Translations under genes and position numbers: made by a program
Part shown: one piece after another, positions 1-6,575 of the stretch
How positions within the stretch are numbered: position 1 is the first letter of the stretch
Layout of the letters: each line of letters starts with the position of its first letter
Notes under the pieces: generated by a model
Databases searched by the model: none
Told to the model about the DNA's origin: nothing
Seen by the model: only the letters and a program-made list of their open reading frames with translations
Assembly (NCBI GenBank): GCA_947573795.1
Contig: CANPHE010000026.1
Location: forward strand, 1-33,173
Length of the DNA: 33,173 nt
Direction: 5' to 3'
Source: an uncultured Alistipes sp.
Lineage (GTDB): Bacteria; Bacteroidota; Bacteroidia; Bacteroidales; Rikenellaceae

Positions 1-1319
1 GTTACCATACGTTATACGGAGCTCAGGGATTTGCTGTCGTGGCTATCATTCCCGAAGGTGAGGAATATCGTCAGGCAGCCGAGCGGTATCTTGCAGCACA
101 CGAGGTAGCATGGCCTGTCGTCGCGGACTATTCCGATGCCCAGGGGCGACGTATCGTGCTGCCTACGGAGCCTTATCCGAGTTATCTGCTTTTCGACCAA
201 GAAGGTTTGCTAAAAGCAGATGTCCATAACGAGGCATGGTATTCGGGAACTTTGTATCCTGGAGATCCGATAACATTCGACCTGGTAAATCATGAGTTTC
301 GGTACGCCAACTATATGAATGAACTGTGTTACAAGACTTTCGGAGAATGCACCTACGAGAGTAAAGACTATTCGACGAACAAGCAGACGGAGCAGTTGCA
401 GCAGGCGACCAAGGGCAAGGGGGTCAATATTGTTTTGATCGGTGATTTCTTTACGGATATCGATATCGAGACGGGTTATTACCGCGATGCGATGGAGTTT
501 GCCATGGAGTCGTTTTTCTCGATCGAGCCGACGAAAACCTATCGGGAGTATTTCAATGTATATGTAATATATGCAGTGTCGAAAAAGCGACAAATGAGCA
601 GATATAATGATTCCAGTGCTTTGTGGACGACTATGAGTAGTGGTACGCGTGTAGACTTTCAGTGTTATTTTGGAAAAGTGGATGATTATTTAGCCACCAT
701 ACAAACTTCATCTTTAAAAATACCTGCTATCATTATGAATGGCGCAGAGGTTAGAAGTGCTACTTTTTATCAACTTGCGACTCCGACTAAAGGATATCCC
801 TATGCGGCATTTCCGTATAACAACAGAGTTGGTTGTGCACACGTAATAAAGCATGAATGTATTGGTCACACATTAGGATTGTTAGCTGATGAATATATCG
901 AAATTAATTATGCGAATCAAATACCCGAATCGGATAAAAGTACGCTTCGAACTTTTCAAAAAAGTGGTAGTCATTTGAATGTTTCATTAACTAATGATCC
1001 CAAGTCCGTCTCCTGGGCACACTTGATTGGGTATCCTCGTTACCCGGGAATTGGAATATTTAAAGGAGGACATTATTATTCTGAAGGAGTGTGGAGGTCG
1101 GAAACATCTGGAATCATGAAAGATTTCGTGAATTATTTCAATACCTTTTGTCGAGAATTAATCGTCCGTCGCATTCTTACCTTAGCCGGAGAAGAATATA
1201 CTTTCGAGAAGTTCCTGGAAAAGGATGTTCTGCCAACAAGGGCTGAGCTTGAAGTTCCCCAAATTCCTTCCAATACCATATACGAACACTGTCCACCGGT
1301 ATTTATCGGTGATAACTAA
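1..1319 (+). CDS. M64-type metallopeptidase with thioredoxin-like N-terminal part (5' end outside window)
   Basis: The frame is open from base 3, so the gene starts upstream. A GTG at 39 is only an internal codon of this frame. Bases 3-230 encode a thioredoxin/TlpA-like strand pattern (YGAQGFAVVAII, then WPVVADY and PYPSYLLFDQEG) whose catalytic CxxC is not in the window. From about 420 the protein resembles the IgA-peptidase M64 family: a NIVLIGDFF strand, then FFSIEPTKTYREYFNVYVIY. The zinc site HECIGH (852-869) followed by GLLADEY (to 896) matches the HExxGH-x-x-G-x-L-x-DEY form seen in Bacteroidetes relatives. It is probably a secreted or lipid-anchored protease, but the signal peptide lies outside the window. 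It is followed after 61 bp by the lipoprotein gene at 1381, probably in one transcript. The family call is by motif memory; the substrate is unknown. Confidence 0.75.
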   Translation, partial: YHTLYGAQGFAVVAIIPEGEEYRQAAERYLAAHEVAWPVVADYSDAQGRRIVLPTEPYPSYLLFDQEGLLKADVHNEAWYSGTLYPGDPITFDLVNHEFRYANYMNELCYKTFGECTYESKDYSTNKQTEQLQQATKGKGVNIVLIGDFFTDIDIETGYYRDAMEFAMESFFSIEPTKTYREYFNVYVIYAVSKKRQMSRYNDSSALWTTMSSGTRVDFQCYFGKVDDYLATIQTSSLKIPAIIMNGAEVRSATFYQLATPTKGYPYAAFPYNNRVGCAHVIKHECIGHTLGLLADEYIEINYANQIPESDKSTLRTFQKSGSHLNVSLTNDPKSVSWAHLIGYPRYPGIGIFKGGHYYSEGVWRSETSGIMKDFVNYFNTFCRELIVRRILTLAGEEYTFEKFLEKDVLPTRAELEVPQIPSNTIYEHCPPVFIGDN

Positions 1320-1380
1320 TTTTTTGAATACACAATGATGTGTAGATATCAATCAATTTATTAACCCAAAATCATTTTTT

Positions 1381-3441
1381 ATGAAAAAGCTATTGTTTTT
1401 AGCTGCTGTTCTCTTTGCGCTGTGTGCATGCAACAGAGATGAAATGAACAGTCCGAGTAATTCACCGGGCAAAACGGAGATTGCACCGCATTTCTACGGT
1501 TGGATGACCCTGGACAACGCAGCTCCGGAAACGCGCGGTGTTGCCAATTCGTCAAAAGTTTGGTCCCGGCCCATGGCTGAAAAGAACTTGACCGTAAAAT
1601 TTCTGAATGGTACGGAGCGTTATCAGGAGTTCGTCAAAGAAGTAGCTCCGGAGTGGGAGAAGTATGCGAATGTCAAATTCGAGTTCGTGTCGGATGATCA
1701 AGATGCGCTGATTCGTGTCGGTTTCGATTATGTAAAAGGTATGTCGTCGAGTTGGGCACTGACCGGAACCGATCATCTGCAAGTTTATGATAAGCAGGAT
1801 GAAGCTACGGTGCATTTTTCACAATGGCGTCGTGCGTCGGATGCAGCCAAGCGCAGCGATGTTTTGCGTGCATTCGGGCAGGTGCTCGGTCTTGAGCTGG
1901 AATTTCGGCACCCGGATTTCACTCCGGGGTGGATTACCGATGCGAATGGAAATATCGACGAGGAGACGATTCGCGAATATTGGGAGTATGAATTGAACGG
2001 ATTGATTTCGTGGGAAGAGTTGAAAAAAGTGGTGCTCGATCCGTTGAATGTTCCTGCATTTCTTATCGAGAAGACGGATACTTATGATTCGAATTCCGTA
2101 ATGTCGTGGCCTTTCTATGAAATGATCGCTCAAAATATTCCGGTCGTAGAATTCGACGAGGATTACAAGACAGAGCTTTCGGAACAGGATAAAGTGTTTA
2201 TTGCAAGACTTTATGGAGAGCCGAAGGGCGGGGATATAACAATCCCAGAATCAGTTACCTGCATTGTCCCACTGGTGAAATTTGATTATACGGGAAGCAA
2301 ATTCCGTATTTCATTATCTACGTCGTCGAATCTGATCATTGATTTGAATAAAAACACAGGGGAGCTTGTAAAAGGAGACAGTCGTTATATCTCAATTCCG
2401 GAGGGTGCTGAGACACCATATACGGTGACTATTGAACATGAATACACGGGTAATAATCTCCATCATATTACTATCAGCGAAATCGCGAAATCCACCAACG
2501 GAGCACCTACTGAAAGTTATGCATTACAAGGATTTGATTTGCAGACAGGCGTTGGTATGGAAAATTTGAATTTTCAACCTCAAGTTCCTAATAAGGCGCT
2601 TTCGTATGTGCGGGTACGAGGCGGTGATAATTTTAAAGCTCAACAATTCAACTTCGAAAATAACGAATGCTTGAAAGAACTGTATCTGTCCCAAATCGGC
2701 AATTCGACAGTTACGGTCAATAATTGCCAGAATCTGGAGGTATTTGCTACGACCCCTTTCATTGCGAAATGGGATTTGGAATCTATGGATGTAGATCTGT
2801 CTGGTGTCAATAGGAAAATTAGAAATATGGCATTATCGTTGGAAAAGCATCCCATCGAGGAGCTGGTTTTTGAACGGCCGTCCCTTATTGTTATGCGCCC
2901 TGATACTATTCCTACCTATCCGTGGCATCCGGATGATCCCGTCGGTCCGACTCTTCCCGATAGTCTTGTCGTTGACCCTCCTGGTGAGCAATTTTTTCAG
3001 CCGTGGCCAGCGGATCCGCAACAGAGCTATTCTCTGAACGGAACAGGACTTACCATTTCGAATTGCCCGAACTTGAGAAAGATTAGTTTAGATCATACGC
3101 AGATTCAAACTTTCGATTTTAGCGCTTTTAAACATCTGGAATATGTTTATCTGTCGTCAACTCCCGAATATATCATCGATGGCCTGGCTTCGGGTGGAAA
3201 CAATTTAAAATCCGTATTGACTACCTTAGTTGGCAGGCCGAACAAAGACATCGGCAAAATCATTATCCGGGGAATGGCACAGATGTTGGGTGATTATGGA
3301 GAATTACGGCGTCTTTATTATGGTTATACTCCTGTCAAATTTGATAAGTATTCTATCAACACTACGGTGACAATAAAGAATTGGGCGATATGTTGGGATC
3401 CAACTTATGAATTCAGAGTATTAACAACGTCCAACGATTAA
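1381..3441 (+). CDS. Lipoprotein with degenerate metzincin fold and leucine-rich-like repeats
   Basis: A 686-residue predicted lipoprotein: the hydrophobic N-terminus ends in lipobox LCAC, with Cys17 as the acylation site. Residues about 70-245 read like an astacin/matrixin-type metzincin (PEWEKYANVKFEFV, ALIRVGF). The zinc helix is VLRAFGQVLGLEL (161-173), so all three His ligands and the catalytic Glu of HExxHxxGxxH are replaced (R163, A164, Q167, L173). The Met-turn survives as SVMSWPF with Met241. This is therefore probably a non-catalytic binding version. Residues about 423-457 and 557-594 carry leucine-rich-like units (NNECLKELYLS, NCPNLRKISLD), separated by a proline-rich linker (about 508-547). 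It lies downstream of the M64 gene and is closed by a strong terminator at 3455. Surface or periplasmic binding is inferred. Confidence 0.75.
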   Translation: MKKLLFLAAVLFALCACNRDEMNSPSNSPGKTEIAPHFYGWMTLDNAAPETRGVANSSKVWSRPMAEKNLTVKFLNGTERYQEFVKEVAPEWEKYANVKFEFVSDDQDALIRVGFDYVKGMSSSWALTGTDHLQVYDKQDEATVHFSQWRRASDAAKRSDVLRAFGQVLGLELEFRHPDFTPGWITDANGNIDEETIREYWEYELNGLISWEELKKVVLDPLNVPAFLIEKTDTYDSNSVMSWPFYEMIAQNIPVVEFDEDYKTELSEQDKVFIARLYGEPKGGDITIPESVTCIVPLVKFDYTGSKFRISLSTSSNLIIDLNKNTGELVKGDSRYISIPEGAETPYTVTIEHEYTGNNLHHITISEIAKSTNGAPTESYALQGFDLQTGVGMENLNFQPQVPNKALSYVRVRGGDNFKAQQFNFENNECLKELYLSQIGNSTVTVNNCQNLEVFATTPFIAKWDLESMDVDLSGVNRKIRNMALSLEKHPIEELVFERPSLIVMRPDTIPTYPWHPDDPVGPTLPDSLVVDPPGEQFFQPWPADPQQSYSLNGTGLTISNCPNLRKISLDHTQIQTFDFSAFKHLEYVYLSSTPEYIIDGLASGGNNLKSVLTTLVGRPNKDIGKIIIRGMAQMLGDYGELRRLYYGYTPVKFDKYSINTTVTIKNWAICWDPTYEFRVLTTSND

Positions 3442-3454
3442 ACTTATTTTTTAT

Positions 3455-3484
3455 GGGGCTGTCTAACAAGTTTTAGACAGCCCC
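3455..3484 (+). terminator. Rho-independent terminator after the lipoprotein gene
   Basis: A 12-bp perfect stem (GGGGCTGTCTAA with TTAGACAGCCCC), six-base loop, followed by GTTTCTTTT. It sits 13 bp after the stop of the 1381-3441 gene. Almost the same hairpin recurs at 4729-4758. Confidence 0.85.
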
Positions 3485-3851
3485 GTTTCTTTTACTATAA
3501 AATGTAAATGCAAGACAATTAAAAAAATAGCAAAATAATAACAGGAATATTTGCTAAATAGGTCTGAGGTTTTAATTCGTGAGAAACGAAAGATATGCCA
3601 TCCAAGCTGTTTATCTTAGCAGAGACTAACTAAATTTACGGAACCAACCATTGATAATCAATCGAGGTGCGTGCACATAGTTCACGGTCCTTGATTAGAA
3701 TGGTTATTGCATTTAGTTGAATAGTTTCTGCTAATTGTAAGAGAACCGCGCACTTATTTGGGGAATGGTTAATTTAAAATAAATGCCGAGACATGAAGAA
3801 ATATTACCAAACTACTGTAATTTATATGTTTACGAGCAATGCTATCGATTC
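3485..3851. other. AT-rich intergenic stretch without a gene
   Basis: I see no convincing open frame. The only structure is the long imperfect inverted repeat at 3616-3734. The stretch ends where homology to the right-hand cassette begins, near 3852. Confidence 0.6.
3616..3734. repeat. Long imperfect inverted repeat (possible hairpin or decayed element)
   Basis: The arm 3616-3661 pairs with 3691-3734. Matching blocks, read on the left arm, are TTAGCAGA, ACTA, ACTAAAT, AACCATT and TAATCAA, with small bulges between them. The roughly 30-base centre holds GTGCGTGCAC. No coding potential is visible. It could be a structured RNA, a MITE-like remnant or a recombination site; nothing identifies which. 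Confidence 0.5.
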
Positions 3852-3862
3852 CCGAACGGTGA

Positions 3863-3924
3863 GATAATGATCTGGCAACAAATCGTTATCATTCGTTTAC
3901 ACCGAATTTCGTTGTCAAACAACG
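3863..3924 (+). promoter_or_regulatory. Conserved palindromes upstream of the HTH operon (possible operators)
   Basis: GATAATGAT (3863-3871) faces ATCGTTATC (3882-3890), an 8/9 inverted repeat with a 10-bp spacer. A second palindrome CGTTG-TCAAA-CAACG lies at 3910-3924. Both are intact in the right copy (32638-32665 and 32604-32618) although surrounding bases differ, which hints at selection. Binding by the cassette's own proteins is a guess. Confidence 0.4.
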
Positions 3925-4040
3925 CATATAAATATACGGAAAATCTGTGATTTAACCAAATCTATTTTTACAATGTCGGTTCGGTCATCAAAGGATTCCT
4001 TTCTTAATATTATCGGAAAACGATTCTGAATTTTCGTTTA

Positions 4041-4070
4041 CAGCGGACTGGAGCGGTCCGGAGCGGACAT
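4041..4070 (+). repeat. Three 10-bp AGCGG repeats upstream of the HTH operon
   Basis: Three tandem 10-base units cAGCGGactg, gAGCGGtccg, gAGCGGacat, i.e. one per helical turn. The right copy has only two units (32481-32500), so the unit number differs between copies. Confidence 0.55.
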
Positions 4071-4136
4071 TGCAATCGAGAATATCCACGCGATATTAAC
4101 TTGCAGCCTTAGTGTTAATCTACTAAAATAAACATT

Positions 4137-4421
4137 ATGGATTGTATTGTGATTGAAACGAGCGCCTATAACGATCTTCAGGCGCATATCCAGCGGTTAC
4201 TGGAACGGATATCCGCTTTGCATAGTCTGTCCGAAAAATCGCACGCTAATCGCTGGCTGACCATCGAAGAGGTATGTAAAGCGTTGAGTATTACCAAACT
4301 CGCGCTACAATATTACCGCTCTTGCGGTATCATCCCCTATACAGCCCTGGGTAATAAAGTCTTATTCCGGGAAGATGATATACGCTGCTTATTGGAACAG
4401 AATCTTATAAAACACGTATGA
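4137..4421 (+). CDS. Small excisionase/MerR-like HTH protein, first gene of left cassette
   Basis: 94 residues. Residues 10-35 are predicted helical (LQAHIQRLLERISALHSL), possibly a dimerising coiled coil. Residues 40-92 form an HTH_17/excisionase-type winged helix: WLTIEEVCKALSITKLALQYYRSCG, then IPYTALGNKVLFREDDI. Such proteins bind DNA as transcription regulators or recombination directionality factors. The start ATG at 4137 is the first in frame. The next gene begins 4 bases after the stop, so the two are cotranscribed and translationally linked. An identical protein is encoded at 32130-32414 on the other strand. Small paired HTH proteins accompany excision genes of Bacteroides conjugative elements (e.g. 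Xis2c/Xis2d of CTnDOT), but I cannot assign homology to them. Confidence 0.85.
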   Translation: MDCIVIETSAYNDLQAHIQRLLERISALHSLSEKSHANRWLTIEEVCKALSITKLALQYYRSCGIIPYTALGNKVLFREDDIRCLLEQNLIKHV

Positions 4422-4425
4422 TGCA

Positions 4426-4722
4426 ATGAACGAAGTTATCATTACCCGTAACAGCAGCGAGTTCAAAGAACTGCGCCGGCATATCATCCATGCCATCAAA
4501 GTTATGGATATGTTGATCGACACGCACCGTCCCGCAATCGGCAACGAGGTTTATCTTACTGGCGAGGAGGTCCGCAGTACTTTCGGTATCAGCAAGCGTT
4601 CCTTGCAGAATTATCGTGATAACAGGCAGATACCGTACACTTCCATCGGCGGAAAGATACTTTATCCTCAGTCCGAGATTTACAGGTTGTTGGAAAGTCA
4701 CTATGTTCAAGCAACGAGATGA
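4426..4722 (+). CDS. Small excisionase/MerR-like HTH protein, second gene of left cassette
   Basis: 98 residues. It has the same layout as its upstream partner: a helical N-terminus (FKELRRHIIHAIKVMDMLID, 13-32), then an HTH_17-type domain (YLTGEEVRSTFGISKRSLQNY, 43-63, with wing IPYTSIGGKILYPQSEI). The two proteins look like diverged paralogues and may form a heterodimer. The stop is TGA, six bases before a terminator stem at 4729. An identical protein, ending in TAA, is encoded at 31829-32125. No integrase or relaxase gene lies nearby, so the cassette appears to stand alone. Confidence 0.85.
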   Translation: MNEVIITRNSSEFKELRRHIIHAIKVMDMLIDTHRPAIGNEVYLTGEEVRSTFGISKRSLQNYRDNRQIPYTSIGGKILYPQSEIYRLLESHYVQATR

Positions 4723-4728
4723 TACACC

Positions 4729-4758
4729 GGGGCTGTCTAACAAGCTTTAGGCAGCCCC
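4729..4758 (+). terminator. Terminator of the left HTH operon
   Basis: GGGGCTGTCTAA pairs with TTAGGCAGCCCC (one G-T wobble), followed by TTTAC. It is nearly the same as the hairpin at 3455-3484, so the left cassette sits between two copies of one palindrome. The right cassette ends in a different hairpin. Confidence 0.8.
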
Positions 4759-4799
4759 TTTACGGTCTAACTTGAGGACTTTCAAGTTCCTATCAGACA

Positions 4800-5015
4800 T
4801 CACATTCGTTTTTCTAACTTTACTTTCGGTTCGGTTATTTCCTTATGCTGTTCAATCGTATACTGTGTAAGTTCTTCTATTTTCTGCAATAAATTACGGT
4901 TCATTTCGTGTTGGGAATATCCATTCTCTGCAATTTCCTGGATCGAGGGGACATCCGGCAAATGTTTGTTGTCCGAAATAAAATCTTCGACGTCTGAAAG
5001 GGATGGGGTTTTCGG
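4800..5015 (-). pseudogene. C-terminal remnant of tail-fibre/adhesin-like protein
   Basis: The minus-strand frame between a stop at 5018-5016 and a TGA at 4802-4800 encodes about 71 residues. They include LSDVEDFISDNKHLPDVPS, IQEIAENGYSQHEMNRNLL and QKIEELTQYTIEQHKEI. This matches the conserved C-terminal end of Bacteroidetes tail-fibre-like or cell-surface proteins with an intramolecular chaperone region (LSEVExFIxxNxHLPxxPS...EMNxxLLxKxEELTxYxIEQ). No start codon fits and the N-terminal bulk is missing, so this is the tail of a gene cut by rearrangement. It lies between the left HTH cassette and the end of the PUL. The match is by recognition of the motif pattern, not by a search. Confidence 0.65.
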
Positions 5016-5081
5016 TCAGCGCATTGGGTACTGCCATTCTAATTAGGAGCAAAAATAAAGCTATATATTATTCCTTTCGGT

Positions 5082-6575
5082 TCATTTCGAGACACTGAGA
5101 CTCCGGTCAAAATAGTCAATCAGTGCATAAGCATTCACATGCACTTGTTTCATGGCTTTCAGAAAATCCGTGTAGGGTTCGCAGTCGATTGAGACAATGC
5201 CCTTGTTGCAATAGGCTTCTTCGCCGCTCTTACTCCTATAAACAGCATCCCGGTATTTGAAATGCACCCATCCGACGCAGTTTCGGGCTCGCAGCAGATG
5301 GAGGGTGAAATTCTGGTAATAACGTCCGCGATCGGCCTGCGTGCGCACAAGCCATCCGCCGCCCTCCTTATTTTCATACGGAACGCCGTTGCGGGCCGCA
5401 TCCGCGCCCTTGACATAAAACTCAGTGACGAAAAAGGGCTTATCTTCGGACCACGATTCCAGATTACGCATGTATTCCTCTTCAGGGGTCCACACCCCGT
5501 AGTAATTGACCGAAACAGCGTCGCAGTACCGGGCACAGGCCCGCACGGTGATCTCGTCATATTTCGGAAACCCGTGCAGACGGCTTCCCAAAATCAAATG
5601 ATTCGGATCATAACGCCGCAGTGCTTCGGAAGCAGTCCGGAAATAATAATCGGTCACATAGGCACGAAACGCCTCTTCGTCCTCCTTGGTGATTGCTTCG
5701 GGTGCGACGCCGCGATGCCGCAGAAACTCAAGCGCCGCTTCTTTGGCATAGGCACAGCTCTCGGGAAGCGGCGTCGGATTCCGGGCATCTGTCATGCCCA
5801 GAAAATTACGCAACAGGATCGTCTGGTCGGCAAAGTACTTGCGCCATCCGATAAATCCCAATTCATTATCGAGGTAGTAACCGATGCAGTGTTTGTCGTC
5901 GCGGAATTTGGCGCAGTTCTCACGGGCATACCGATCCAGGTGCTCCAAATAATTGGGATGAAAAACCGCGATCAGCCGATTGAGCTTCAGCCGGTCGATC
6001 TCCGTATCCCACACGAAAGACCGCAGCATGTAAGCCAAGTCGATATAGGCTAATTTCCGACCTCCGGAATCGAGAATCCGCTTACCACACCCCGGAGCCA
6101 TAACATCGGAGTGGTGTTTAAGGGTGAAAGCTCCGAAATTGGCATAGTTAAACCCATTTCCCCGCAACAAACGGGCTGTCTCTCGGCTCCACCGCCGTTC
6201 GCCGGGCATTCTGGCGCAATCCCCGAGGCTCTGCGTTCCCATCAGCACCAGACACCCGCCATCGGGGTCGATGAAATACCAGCGTCCATCGAACTTCCCG
6301 AGGCGGAAATACCCAGGACGACCAATCACGACTGAAGGCTCCTTCAAGTCGCAGCGTCCGCCCCACCGGGTGAGGCGAATCCGTTTCGGCTGGAAATCGC
6401 GCAGGCTGTCAACGACGAGCGTCCGGTCCGATTCGCCGTTCTCCCAGCCGGTATATTCCAAATTCCGGATTTTCTGATATTCCACCGAACAACGGTTCCC
6501 GTAGGGTATTTGCTGTCCGAAGCCGGGGTTGCCGAGGCCGAAAGCCATCGACAAGAGAAATATTCGGATTTTCAT
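5082..6575 (-). CDS. Secreted clan GH-A glycoside hydrolase, agarase-like (PUL gene 8)
   Basis: 497 residues with a type I signal peptide (MKIRIFLLSMAFGLGNPGFG). Clan GH-A hallmarks are the acid/base Asn-Glu in YLDNELGF (Glu238) and the nucleophile Glu385 in FFVTEFYVKG. The YFIDPDGG segment near the N-terminus is typical of proteins annotated as agarase-like (GH50-related). I cannot fix the family number. Its start overlaps the GH89 stop by ATGA, so translation is coupled. It is the last gene of the operon. It is a paralogue of the hydrolase at 17468-18985, sharing NELGFxGW, INYYGVWTPE-like and FFVTEFYVKG blocks. It probably cleaves a beta-linked galactoside or glucoside in the periplasm; the substrate is not readable. 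Confidence 0.8.
   Translation of the reverse strand: MKIRIFLLSMAFGLGNPGFGQQIPYGNRCSVEYQKIRNLEYTGWENGESDRTLVVDSLRDFQPKRIRLTRWGGRCDLKEPSVVIGRPGYFRLGKFDGRWYFIDPDGGCLVLMGTQSLGDCARMPGERRWSRETARLLRGNGFNYANFGAFTLKHHSDVMAPGCGKRILDSGGRKLAYIDLAYMLRSFVWDTEIDRLKLNRLIAVFHPNYLEHLDRYARENCAKFRDDKHCIGYYLDNELGFIGWRKYFADQTILLRNFLGMTDARNPTPLPESCAYAKEAALEFLRHRGVAPEAITKEDEEAFRAYVTDYYFRTASEALRRYDPNHLILGSRLHGFPKYDEITVRACARYCDAVSVNYYGVWTPEEEYMRNLESWSEDKPFFVTEFYVKGADAARNGVPYENKEGGGWLVRTQADRGRYYQNFTLHLLRARNCVGWVHFKYRDAVYRSKSGEEAYCNKGIVSIDCEPYTDFLKAMKQVHVNAYALIDYFDRSLSVSK

Larger units (their letters stand above)
3852..4720 (+). repeat. Left copy of large inverted repeat (HTH cassette)
   Basis: Matches the reverse complement of 31831-32676. 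From 4123 to 4720 I find no difference from 31831-32428 over 598 bp. From 3852 to 4122 there are about 15 substitutions and three indels (near 3930, 4000-4020 and 4051-4070). The inner boundary is abrupt: the copies part inside the stop codon of the second gene (TGA here, TAA in the right copy). The outer boundary lies near 3847-3852. Confidence 0.93.

Noticed and set aside
3863..3890. Fur box
   Set aside because: GATAATGAT resembles half of a Fur site, but the spacer is 10 bp and the second half is imperfect; nothing nearby concerns iron.
4405..4743. Antisense frame across the second HTH gene, repeated at 31841-32146
   Set aside because: It is a mirror of the HTH gene; its conservation follows from DNA identity of the two copies. 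It was useful only as a check that silent positions agree.
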